In this document: positions 1 through 6,358 of the stretch, piece by piece
How positions within the stretch are numbered: the first letter of the stretch is position 1
Layout of the letters: each line of letters opens with the position of its first letter
Assembly (NCBI GenBank): GCA_937892135.1
Contig: CALAUK010000046.1
Coordinates: forward strand, 1-18,579
Origin: an uncultured Clostridia bacterium
Lineage (GTDB): Bacteria > Bacillota > Clostridia > UBA1381 > UMGS1253
Direction of reading: 5' to 3'
DNA length: 18,579 nt
Position numbers and translations under genes: made by a program
Notes under the pieces: model-generated
What the model was told of the DNA's origin: nothing
The model's database searches: none
The model's input: only the letters and a program-made list of their open reading frames with translations

Positions 1-132
1 GTTTATGACATACAAGTACCTATGTATGAAAAAGTTGGCTGGCAGCATAAAGTTGATATGTATTCGCTGGACGGACGTACGATAAAGGTTGCGCCTTATG
101 AGGTAAAGGCATATAAAGCAGTGGGCTGGTAC
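1..132 (+). repeat. Tandem 'DGRTI...VGW' protein repeats (partial copy plus one full copy)
   Basis: Within the first gene, bases 1-42 encode the tail of one repeat copy and bases 58-132 encode a full copy (MYSLDGRTI to VGWY). The shared pattern in the tails is V-x-x-x-x-V-x-x-Y-x-x-VGW. The copies match as protein, not as DNA, so they look like old, diverged duplications. More copies probably lie upstream of the window. Confidence 0.6.
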
Positions 133-612
133 ACATATGAAGGTTATTTATATGCTAAATTGAAGGAAAACGTTAATGAGTATATTTCTTCGGGCAAATA
201 CAGTAATGCGATGAGTTTGATCGATGGAATTGAATATGTTTTTTATGATACAGAGTATGAATATTCGGTTCGGAAACTAAAAGAGCGCGCGATGGATTTA
301 TGGCGCAGTTCAATCAAATGTCCTTTGGCTTATGTTTCAAGCTACACGGGAAAATACAGTGAAACTCCCACAATAACGCTTTATTTCCGCAATGTATCCT
401 ATAAAGACATTACTGCATTCAGAGTGGAATATACATGTTATGATGTTTTTGGGGAAGTTATCCGTAAGACTCAAGAGTATACTGTGCGCGATGCAGGTCT
501 TGCTTCGGGAGAATATGATGCCTACACATGGGAAGTTTATGATTCGAACATAGACCATATTGGTGATGTAAAAATAACTGAGGTTGTATATTCTGACAGA
601 ACAAAATGGTAA
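1..612 (+). CDS. 3' part of a repeat-containing, probably exported hypothetical protein
   Basis: The reading frame is open from base 1 with no stop, so the gene is 5'-truncated by the window edge; the first ATG in it, at 22, is probably internal. The visible part is about 203 residues. It starts inside a short tandem repeat: the fragment ending VPMYEKVGW aligns column by column with the next copy, which ends VKAYKAVGW and opens with MYSLDGRTI. Such 'DGRTI...VGWY' repeats occur, as I recall, in secreted or surface proteins of uncultured Clostridia. After the repeats comes a helical stretch (about residues 60-100), then a C-terminal beta-rich domain (about 110-203) with alternating aromatic residues that resembles small beta-sandwich modules of the FxLYD/DUF5780 kind. 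No catalytic motif is visible. Function is unknown. A signal peptide would lie upstream and cannot be checked here. A strong hairpin terminator follows directly. Confidence 0.75.
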   Translation, partial: VYDIQVPMYEKVGWQHKVDMYSLDGRTIKVAPYEVKAYKAVGWYTYEGYLYAKLKENVNEYISSGKYSNAMSLIDGIEYVFYDTEYEYSVRKLKERAMDLWRSSIKCPLAYVSSYTGKYSETPTITLYFRNVSYKDITAFRVEYTCYDVFGEVIRKTQEYTVRDAGLASGEYDAYTWEVYDSNIDHIGDVKITEVVYSDRTKW

Positions 613-620
613 AGATAAAA

Positions 621-654
621 ATAAAAGCTATCTTTTGATAGCTTTTATTTTTTT
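621..654. terminator. Bidirectional hairpin terminator
   Basis: A perfect 12-bp stem (621-632 pairs with 637-648) with a TTTT loop is followed by a run of seven T on the plus strand (to 654) and preceded by an A-rich run. It can therefore stop transcription from both sides. It lies between the first gene (stop at 612) and the convergent lysR gene (stop at 662-664). Confidence 0.88.
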
Positions 655-661
655 GCATTTT

Positions 662-1606
662 TTAATTAAAATCAATAATATGCTTTATAAGCTCTTCTGC
701 GGCACAGGAAAGATACTTGTTTTTCTTTTTTATTATGTAAAGTGTGCGCTCAGAGTGTGTTGTATCGGGCAGGTACAGAGAAATATCATTTAAATTTTTG
801 GCGTGCTTTAACACTGAATCTGTTATAAAACAAAGGCCAAAACCTGCTTCGGCATAGCTTATTGATGTCATAAGATGGTCGAATTCCTGAACTACGTTTG
901 GGACGATGTTATTTTCTTTAAAAATTTTGTTTGAAATCTGGCGCATATTATTGCCATATCTTAAAAGTATAAATTTTTCGTCTTTGAACTCATTCATATT
1001 CACTTTCGGGTGATTTTTGCGCCAGTTCTCTTCTGCACCTATAATATTACGGGGAATCTGATATGACAGCAGCTTTTCATTTACAGGCAAATTTTTTGGA
1101 ACGGCAAGCAATATGTGTTCTTTTGTGATGGGGATATACTCGTATTCTTTCTCCTTTTCCTTTTGCGCATTGTCTACTATAAAATCAATACTTCCCTTTT
1201 CAAGCATTTTTTCAAGAGTTGCCGAGTTTTCTACCATTATATTTATATTAATCTTCGGGAAAGCCGCCTGAAAGCTTTTTAATATAAGAGGCAGGATGTT
1301 AGACGACACAAATATAGTACTTCCAATGGTTATATTACCTTTTTTGAGCTTTTGAAGGTCATCTATTTCATTTTTTAAGTTCTTTTCTATGCTTTTTATC
1401 TCTTCAATCGCCGAAATATATTTTTGACCGATATCTGTAAGACGAATTTCTCTTCCTGAACGGTCAAAAATCGGAGTTCCTAACATATCCTCAAGTTTTT
1501 TTATAGTAAGGGAAAGAGACGGCTGAGAAATAAACAGCTTTTCACTTGCTCGTGTAAACGATTTTTCTTTATAAACTGCATAGGCGTAATCTGCATATTT
1601 AAACAT
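662..1606 (-). CDS. LysR-family transcriptional regulator, divergent from racemase
   Basis: A DNA-binding activator or repressor of the LysR family, 314 residues with the chosen start, a normal family length. The N-terminal winged helix-turn-helix is clear (about residues 1-60): FTRASEKLFISQPSLSLTI is the typical helix-turn-helix, followed by KKLEDMLGTPIFDR. A linker helix (about 60-90) and a periplasmic-binding-protein-like effector domain follow. The start is the ATG at 1606, because a perfect GGAGGT (complement of 1611-1616) sits 4 bases upstream. TTG at 1624 or ATG at 1618 would place the start upstream of or inside this site. It is transcribed away from the racemase gene at 1721 and their promoters overlap. 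This is the classic arrangement in which a LysR protein controls its divergent neighbour and itself. The effector is unknown; an amino acid handled by the racemase is a guess. Confidence 0.92.
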   Translation of the reverse strand: MFKYADYAYAVYKEKSFTRASEKLFISQPSLSLTIKKLEDMLGTPIFDRSGREIRLTDIGQKYISAIEEIKSIEKNLKNEIDDLQKLKKGNITIGSTIFVSSNILPLILKSFQAAFPKININIMVENSATLEKMLEKGSIDFIVDNAQKEKEKEYEYIPITKEHILLAVPKNLPVNEKLLSYQIPRNIIGAEENWRKNHPKVNMNEFKDEKFILLRYGNNMRQISNKIFKENNIVPNVVQEFDHLMTSISYAEAGFGLCFITDSVLKHAKNLNDISLYLPDTTHSERTLYIIKKKNKYLSCAAEELIKHIIDFN

Positions 1607-1610
1607 CTTT

Positions 1611-1616
1611 ACCTCC
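1611..1616 (-). promoter_or_regulatory. Ribosome binding site that fixes the lysR start
   Basis: GGAGGT on the minus strand, 4 bases before the ATG at 1606. It excludes the longer reading-frame starts at 1618 and 1624. Confidence 0.8.
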
Positions 1617-1655
1617 ATAAACAAAAATATATAATATTCATATAATTATTTATAT

Positions 1656-1684
1656 TTTATTATAACAAATAACTGTGATATAAT
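1656..1684 (+). promoter_or_regulatory. Promoter of the racemase gene (extended -10)
   Basis: A TGA-TATAAT extended -10 (TATAAT at 1679-1684) lies 36 bases before the racemase ATG. The -35 position (1656-1661, TTTATT) is weak, which is usual for extended -10 promoters and for promoters that need an activator such as LysR. Confidence 0.6.
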
Positions 1685-1687
1685 CAA
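1659..1687 (-). promoter_or_regulatory. Promoter of the lysR gene (TTGATT-N17-TATAAT)
   Basis: Read on the minus strand, TTGATT (complement of 1682-1687), a 17-base spacer and a perfect TATAAT (complement of 1659-1664) form a good sigma-A promoter, ending about 50 bases before the lysR ATG. Its -35 box overlaps the -10 box of the opposite promoter. Confidence 0.65.
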
Positions 1688-1720
1688 GACAAAGATTGAT
1701 GTTTTTGAGGTGAAGTTAAA

Positions 1721-2419
1721 ATGAACAAGAAAACAATTGGTATTATCGGGGGCATGGGGCCTCTTGCAACTGCCGACCTCTTTAAAAAAATTGTGCTTAA
1801 TACAAAGGCAGACACAGACCAGGAGCATATTAAAATATTGATTGATAATAATACAGATATTCCCGACAGGACAGAAGCAATACTACACAATGGAAAAAAC
1901 CCTGTTCCTCAGCTTGCAAAAAGCGCGGTATCACTTTGGGCGATGGGAGCAGAGGTGCTTGTGATGCCGTGTAATACAGCGCATTTCTTCCGTGACGAAG
2001 TTCAGAAAAGTGTTGACATACCGATTTTAAGTATGATTGAGCTTACGGGAAAATCGCTTCTGGAAAAGGGAATAAAAACAGTTGGACTTCTTGCCACTGA
2101 GGGAACTGTAAAAAGCAGAATTTATCAGGATGTTCTTGAAGAAATGGGCATAAAAATAATTGTTCCTGCCGAGGAGGGCCAGAAAGAAATAACTGATTTG
2201 ATTTACAGCGGAGTAAAAGCAGGAAAAAAAGACTATGACGTTACAAAAGTAAAAGAAGTTATGGAAAGCTTATTTAGCCGCGGTGCAGAAACTTTAATTT
2301 TAGGTTGTACGGAGCTTCCCGTTGCAGTTGATATGTATAGCCTCAATTACAACACTTGCGATCCTACACTAGAGCTTGCAAGGGGAGCAATTAAAGCGGC
2401 AGAGGGTAAATGCACATAA
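1721..2419 (+). CDS. Aspartate/glutamate racemase family protein
   Basis: A cofactor-independent amino acid racemase of the Asp/Glu/hydantoin racemase family, 232 residues, the usual size. The N-terminus has the family's IIGGMGPLAT motif (residues 8-17). The two catalytic cysteines are both present: C84 in MPCNTAH and C196 in LGCTELP; they act as opposite acid/base residues in the two-base mechanism. The best guess is aspartate racemase (RacD/YgeA-like), which would make D-aspartate. Substrate cannot be decided by reading, since RacX-type members are broad-specificity. The RBS GAGGTGA (1707-1713) precedes the ATG. The gene is single, divergent from a lysR gene, and ends at a strong terminator. 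Confidence 0.9.
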   Translation: MNKKTIGIIGGMGPLATADLFKKIVLNTKADTDQEHIKILIDNNTDIPDRTEAILHNGKNPVPQLAKSAVSLWAMGAEVLVMPCNTAHFFRDEVQKSVDIPILSMIELTGKSLLEKGIKTVGLLATEGTVKSRIYQDVLEEMGIKIIVPAEEGQKEITDLIYSGVKAGKKDYDVTKVKEVMESLFSRGAETLILGCTELPVAVDMYSLNYNTCDPTLELARGAIKAAEGKCT

Positions 2420-2420
2420 A

Positions 2421-2447
2421 AAAGAGGGAGAATTTTTCTCCCTCTTT
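2421..2447. terminator. Bidirectional hairpin terminator between convergent genes
   Basis: A 12-bp stem (2421-2432 with 2436-2447, AAAGAGGGAGAA and its complement) with a 3-base loop. It is A-rich on the left and T-rich on the right, and sits between the racemase stop (2419) and the stop of the opposite-strand gene (2450). Confidence 0.88.
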
Positions 2448-2449
2448 TA

Positions 2450-3304
2450 TTATTTTATATCTGCCACAATTTTTTCCGGTGCTGATAGAAGCTGTTCCGG
2501 GTTTTCCAATACTCTTTTGAGCTTTTTAAAGGCGGTAGCATAATAGTGACCATCGCAGATTCTTTCGTCACAAACCAAGGTAAAGTCCAACAAACGGCGC
2601 TTTTCAACTTCGCCCTCTTTATTTAAAACATATTCAGTTCGCTTTGCGCCAAGGGCTACAAACAAGGGTAGGTTACCGAAGTTGTAAAGATGATGATAAA
2701 CCGGCGGTATTCCCAAAGAACCTAAGTTTGTTATAAAAAGCGAGCCGTGGAAAGGGCTTACCTTTGTAAGCGCACGGGGAAGAAGACCAAAATAGTCCAA
2801 AAGCTTTAAAAGCCACACGGCGAATTTTAAGAACACACCTGGGAAGCTTACAAGTATCTTTGCAGCAACGTCCATTCCGTTTGTGGTGGACTCTTTTTTA
2901 TTTTCTTCAATAGTCTGATTTAACTGCCTGTAAACATCTTCTAATGTGAAATCGGGCATTGCATCAAGCTTGATAACAGTTTCGGGAGCATTAAGCTTAA
3001 GCTCCTTTTTTATTGTAAGACATATTTCTATGTTGTTTCTTGCATAAAGACGCTGACCGCGGATAAAACGGTTTATTCCGGGAAGCTGAGAGGCTACTCG
3101 AATGTATGCAGCCATAAAAAGATGCATCATACCTATGCCTTTTAATCCATCTGCACGAAGTCTTGAGATAAGCTCTTCGCACTTGCCTATATCTATTGTT
3201 GAAGAAAATGTGTTAGATGCGCCAGAACGCTGCGGCATAATAAATGGCGAAACAGCGTCCATAGGAATAGAACTTTTAATTCTTCTGCCTTCTTTTTTGC
3301 TCAT
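2450..3304 (-). CDS. Stand-alone 2-oxoacid dehydrogenase E2-type acyltransferase-domain protein
   Basis: A 284-residue protein with the chloramphenicol-acetyltransferase/E2 catalytic fold but no lipoyl or subunit-binding domain, so it is not a normal pyruvate dehydrogenase E2. Signs of the fold are the N-terminal MDAVSPFIMP stretch, the SLFITNLGSLGIPP strand-turn (the E2 'T-x-S-N-x-G' region) and the C-terminal DERICDGHYY, which stands where E2 enzymes have DHRxxDG. The catalytic His is replaced by Glu at residue 247, so classic acyl transfer chemistry is doubtful. A hydrophobic amphipathic stretch (about residues 150-180) could touch the membrane. Start ATG at 3304 with AGGTG upstream. No E1 or E3 genes are near. 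The actual role is unknown. Confidence 0.75.
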   Translation of the reverse strand: MSKKEGRRIKSSIPMDAVSPFIMPQRSGASNTFSSTIDIGKCEELISRLRADGLKGIGMMHLFMAAYIRVASQLPGINRFIRGQRLYARNNIEICLTIKKELKLNAPETVIKLDAMPDFTLEDVYRQLNQTIEENKKESTTNGMDVAAKILVSFPGVFLKFAVWLLKLLDYFGLLPRALTKVSPFHGSLFITNLGSLGIPPVYHHLYNFGNLPLFVALGAKRTEYVLNKEGEVEKRRLLDFTLVCDERICDGHYYATAFKKLKRVLENPEQLLSAPEKIVADIK

Positions 3305-3334
3305 AAAAACACCTCATTTTTTATGTATAGTACT

Positions 3335-3363
3335 ATTTTATCAAAAAATCCGACAAATTACAA
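3335..3363 (-). promoter_or_regulatory. Promoter of the E2-like gene (TTGTAA-N17-TAAAAT)
   Basis: On the minus strand, TTGTAA (complement of 3358-3363), a 17-base spacer and TAAAAT (complement of 3335-3340) with a TGA extended -10 lie about 30 bases upstream of the ATG at 3304. Confidence 0.6.
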
Positions 3364-3405
3364 GAAAAAGTTCTTAAAACCAAAAAAACGCGCTTTAAAA
3401 ATTTA

Positions 3406-3434
3406 TTTACAGTGTTAAATTTTTATGCTATAAT
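3406..3434 (+). promoter_or_regulatory. Promoter of the lipid kinase-lysR unit (TTTACA-N17-TATAAT)
   Basis: TTTACA at 3406-3411, a 17-base spacer, and perfect TATAAT at 3429-3434 preceded by TGC (extended -10). It is 55 bases before the kinase ATG and among the strongest-looking promoters in the window. Confidence 0.75.
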
Positions 3435-3474
3435 TAGCACATATGGGTGATATAGTGAATGTGTTTATTAAAAA

Positions 3475-3482
3475 GGGGGGAG
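3475..3482 (+). promoter_or_regulatory. Ribosome binding site that fixes the lipid kinase start
   Basis: GGGGGGAG ends 6 bases before the ATG at 3489. It makes the in-frame GTG at 3459, which lies upstream of it, unlikely as a start. Confidence 0.7.
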
Positions 3483-3488
3483 CTTTTT

Positions 3489-4463
3489 ATGAAGACGATT
3501 TTTGTGATAAACCCCAGGGCAGGACAGGGAAAAAATATTGAAAGCTTTGTTTCGCAGGTTAAAGAAACTGCATTGAAAACAGGAAAAGATGTTTTTATTT
3601 ATATGACAAAAGCGGTTGGAGATGCAAAAAGGTTTGTTAAAGAATATTGCGAAAACAACGGCGCGGCAAGGTTTATCTCTTGTGGTGGAGACGGAACTTT
3701 AAATGAAGTTGCAAATGCCGCATTAGGATTTGATGGCGCTGAGGTCGGGGTTGTACCTCTCGGAACAGGAAATGACTTTGTAAGAAATTTCGGTGCCGAT
3801 TTTAAAAATATAGAATATCAGATAACAGGCGAAAGCGTAAAATGTGATATCATAAAATACACAACAGAACTTTCGGGCGAGCAAAAAGAGGGATATTGCG
3901 TCAATATGTTCAACATAGGCTTTGACGCAAATGTTGCCTCTCTGGCTTCAAAATTAAAGGAAAAACCCTTTATATCGGGATCGTTTGCATATTTTGGCTC
4001 AATTATAATAAATCTCATAAAGAAAAAGGGTGCAAACATTAAAATTGAGATAGATGGCGAAGAAGTGGGCAAAGGAGAGTTTTTGCTTTCCTCTGTTGCG
4101 AACGGTTGTTATTGCGGTGGCGGAATATTAAGCAATCCCTTGGCTGATATTTGTGACGGACGAATAAATATAAACATAATAAGAAATGTTTCAAGGCTAA
4201 AATTTATCGGGCTGTTGCCGTTATATATGAAAGGCACTTTTTTAGAAAAGAAAGGCATTGAAAAAATTATTTCAAGCGTAAAGTGCAGAAAAGTTATGAT
4301 TGAGCCTCTGGAGGGGAAGATAGAAATGTCCTGTGACGGCGAAATTATCACTGCAGGAAAAACAAATTTTGAAATTCTGGAAAAAAAGCTGAGTTTTGTT
4401 GTGCCGGGCATGCCAAGAGAGGAAACAAAAGAGCTTTTAACAGTTGGTGGTGAAAAGAAGTGA
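3489..4463 (+). CDS. Diacylglycerol kinase-type lipid kinase (DgkB/YegS family)
   Basis: An ATP-dependent lipid kinase, 324 residues, typical for the bacterial DgkB/YegS family. In Gram-positives this family phosphorylates diacylglycerol released by lipoteichoic acid synthesis, returning it to phospholipid synthesis; it acts at the inner face of the membrane. Motifs seen: N-terminal INPRAGQGK (residues 7-15), the nucleotide-binding GGDGT (66-70) followed by LNEV, and GTGND (92-96). The C-terminal beta-sandwich half is intact. The start is ATG at 3489, chosen for the GGGGGGAG just upstream. The stop overlaps the next gene's GTG start (GTGA at 4460-4463), so the lysR gene is likely translationally coupled. 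Lipid specificity among the family is not readable. Confidence 0.9.
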   Translation: MKTIFVINPRAGQGKNIESFVSQVKETALKTGKDVFIYMTKAVGDAKRFVKEYCENNGAARFISCGGDGTLNEVANAALGFDGAEVGVVPLGTGNDFVRNFGADFKNIEYQITGESVKCDIIKYTTELSGEQKEGYCVNMFNIGFDANVASLASKLKEKPFISGSFAYFGSIIINLIKKKGANIKIEIDGEEVGKGEFLLSSVANGCYCGGGILSNPLADICDGRININIIRNVSRLKFIGLLPLYMKGTFLEKKGIEKIISSVKCRKVMIEPLEGKIEMSCDGEIITAGKTNFEILEKKLSFVVPGMPREETKELLTVGGEKK

Positions 4464-5368
4464 ATATTATACATCTTAAATATGCTGTTGAGGTTAGTAA
4501 GGCAGGCTCAATAAACCGCGCGGCAGAGGCTCTTTTGGTGGGTCAGCCTAATTTGAGCCGTGCCATAAAGGAGCTTGAAAATTCTTTAGGTATAACTATA
4601 TTTGTAAGAACAACAAAGGGAATGAAAACAACCCTTGAGGGGGAAAAGTTCCTTATTGATGCAAGGAAAATTTTGCGTCAGTTTGAAGAGCTTGAAAAAG
4701 CGTATTCAAAAAAATCCGAGAAAGGCATTGAATTTTCTTTTTATGCGCCGAGAGCAGGATATATAGCAGCTGCATTTGCCGAATTTATAAAAAGAATTGA
4801 TACTGATGGTGCAAATATAAAATATGAAGAAGCAAGTGCTGAAGAGGCTATTTCAAAGGTAAAAAGGGGCGACTGCGCACTGTCGATTATAAGATATGAA
4901 GAGAGGCTTTCGGGATATTTTGGCGAACTTATAAGAGAGAATGGCCTTGCTGAAATGGAGATAGGAAAGTTTTCTGAAGTTTTAATTGCAAGAAAAGACA
5001 GCGAGCTTTTTGAAAAAAAGGATATAACTGAGAGTGATTTGAGAGAATATATGGAGCTTGTTTCCCCCGAGGATGGCGAAAAAACAGATAGCCTCCATAT
5101 TGAGCCGGGCGGAAAAATTAAGATTCACGAAAGATACATACAGCTTGAGGTTTTATCGGGAAATGACAAAACCTTTATGAGAGGTATGCCTATTCCTGAA
5201 AAAACTCTTGATTTATGGGGTCTGGCACAAAGGAAAGTAGAGGGTCTTTGCGCAGAATATAAAGATTCTGTGGTTTATGAAAAGGAATATAAGTTTTTGC
5301 AGACAGATAAGCTGTTTTTAGAAGAATTATTTAAGTCCCGCGATAAGATAATAAAAAGCGAAGCATAG
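4460..5368 (+). CDS. LysR-family transcriptional regulator coupled to the lipid kinase
   Basis: A LysR-type regulator of 302 residues. The N-terminal winged helix-turn-helix (residues 1-60) is clear: AGSINRAAEALLVGQPNLSR, then AIKELENSLGITIFVR. The effector domain (about 90-290) is more diverged and rich in Glu/Lys. It starts with GTG at 4460, overlapping the kinase stop by 4 bases; the GGTGGTG just upstream can serve as ribosome binding site. It lies immediately upstream of the nfnA gene on the same strand, with a perfect 34-bp palindrome and the nfn promoter between. It may control the kinase, itself, or the nfn unit; only position supports this. Confidence 0.9.
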   Translation: MNIIHLKYAVEVSKAGSINRAAEALLVGQPNLSRAIKELENSLGITIFVRTTKGMKTTLEGEKFLIDARKILRQFEELEKAYSKKSEKGIEFSFYAPRAGYIAAAFAEFIKRIDTDGANIKYEEASAEEAISKVKRGDCALSIIRYEERLSGYFGELIRENGLAEMEIGKFSEVLIARKDSELFEKKDITESDLREYMELVSPEDGEKTDSLHIEPGGKIKIHERYIQLEVLSGNDKTFMRGMPIPEKTLDLWGLAQRKVEGLCAEYKDSVVYEKEYKFLQTDKLFLEELFKSRDKIIKSEA

Positions 5369-5373
5369 CGTTA

Positions 5374-5407
5374 TATAAATAAAGCATAACGTTATGCTTT
5401 ATTTATA
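5374..5407. terminator. Perfect 34-bp palindrome: terminator or operator
   Basis: Bases 5374-5390 are the exact reverse complement of 5391-5407 (17 bp per arm, centre AACGTT). As RNA it would form a long AT-rich hairpin ending in a T-rich arm, so it can end the lysR transcript (stop at 5368), but no clean T-run follows. It also lies against the -35 region of the nfn promoter, so a role as binding site for a dimeric regulator is possible. The left arm's GCATAACGTTAT is nearly repeated 21 bases upstream (GCATAGCGTTAT, 5363-5374). Confidence 0.55.
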
Positions 5408-5408
5408 A

Positions 5409-5437
5409 TTCCAAAAAACGAAACTTTGTGGTAAAAT
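5409..5437 (+). promoter_or_regulatory. Promoter of nfnAB (extended -10)
   Basis: TGG-TAAAAT (TAAAAT at 5432-5437) gives an extended -10; a weak -35 (TTCCAA, 5409-5414) lies 17 bases upstream, directly after the palindrome. The nfnA ATG is at 5496, leaving a leader of about 50 bases. Confidence 0.5.
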
Positions 5438-5495
5438 TATTGCGAAAAGGTATGCTTTTTAAGCGATAAACTGGTAATTGTCAAGGAGAAAGAAA

Positions 5496-6344
5496 ATGTA
5501 TAAGATTTTAAATAAAAAGGTGCTTAATCCATTTGTAACTCAGATGGAAATAGAAGCGCCCCTGGTTGCGGCAAAGGCTAAACCGGGTCAGTTTATTATT
5601 TTAAGGGTTGACAGTGAGGGAGAAAGAATTCCCCTTACCATAGCTGGTTCGGACAAAGAAAAAGGTTCAGTTAAGATAATATTTCAGATTGTCGGCGCAA
5701 CAACAACAAAGCTTAACAATAAAAACGAGGGCGAATTTATAGAAGATTTTGTTGGTCCCTTAGGAAGAGCTACACATACTGACGGAATTAAGAAGGTTTG
5801 CGTTGTTGGCGGCGGTGTTGGTTGTGCGATAGCGTTGCCTGTTGCAGAGGAATTTGCGCGCCTTGGCGCACACGTTACCAGCATAATAGGCTTCCGTGAT
5901 AAAAGCCTTGTTATATTGGAAGATGAATTTAATGCTTGCTCTGATAATATGATTTTAATGACAGATGACGGCTCTTACGGACGAGGCGGAAATGTAACTG
6001 TTCCTCTTAAGGAGATGCTTGAGGCGGGCGAAAAGTTCGATATGATTATCACGATAGGACCTCTTATCATGATGAAATTCGTAACTTTAACAGCGAAGCC
6101 TTTCGGCGTACCTGTTACCGCATCTATGAATCCTATTATGATTGACGGAACAGGAATGTGCGGAGGCTGCAGACTAACATTAAATCAGGACGGAAAGAAG
6201 GTTACTAAGTTTGCTTGTGTAGACGGGCCTGAATTTAATGCATATGAAATAGATTTTGACGAAGCTATGTCGAGAGGAAGAATGTATTCTGATTTTGAGC
6301 GCCATGCTCACGATGCCTCTTGTAATTTGTTTAAAAAAGCCTGA
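5496..6344 (+). CDS. nfnA: NfnA: ferredoxin:NADP+ oxidoreductase small subunit
   Basis: Subunit A of the cytoplasmic electron-bifurcating NADH-dependent reduced ferredoxin:NADP+ oxidoreductase (also annotated as sulfide dehydrogenase/GltA small subunit). It binds FAD, NAD(H) and one [2Fe-2S] cluster. The 282 residues match the family. Visible: FAD-binding RIPLTIAG (about residue 45), the dinucleotide-binding VVGGGVGCAIALPVAEEF (about 104-121), and the cluster site near the C-terminus, C222-GG-C225 and C241 (MCGGCR and FACVDG). Known Nfn structures use three Cys plus an Asp here, and an Asp stands a few residues before C222. The start is ATG 5496 with AAGGAG at 5483-5488; a TTG at 5478 lies upstream of that site and is rejected. 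nfnB follows after 14 bases. Confidence 0.92.
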   Translation: MYKILNKKVLNPFVTQMEIEAPLVAAKAKPGQFIILRVDSEGERIPLTIAGSDKEKGSVKIIFQIVGATTTKLNNKNEGEFIEDFVGPLGRATHTDGIKKVCVVGGGVGCAIALPVAEEFARLGAHVTSIIGFRDKSLVILEDEFNACSDNMILMTDDGSYGRGGNVTVPLKEMLEAGEKFDMIITIGPLIMMKFVTLTAKPFGVPVTASMNPIMIDGTGMCGGCRLTLNQDGKKVTKFACVDGPEFNAYEIDFDEAMSRGRMYSDFERHAHDASCNLFKKA

Positions 6345-6358
6345 GGGGGAGTGAGAGA

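Noticed and set aside
584..793. Short plus-strand open frame over the terminator and the 3' end of lysR
   Set aside because: It spans a hairpin terminator and overlaps lysR antisense, has no ribosome binding site, and shows low-complexity hydrophobic content.
4109..4474. Minus-strand open frame inside the lipid kinase gene
   Set aside because: It is a shadow of the intact kinase, with no family likeness or ribosome binding site.
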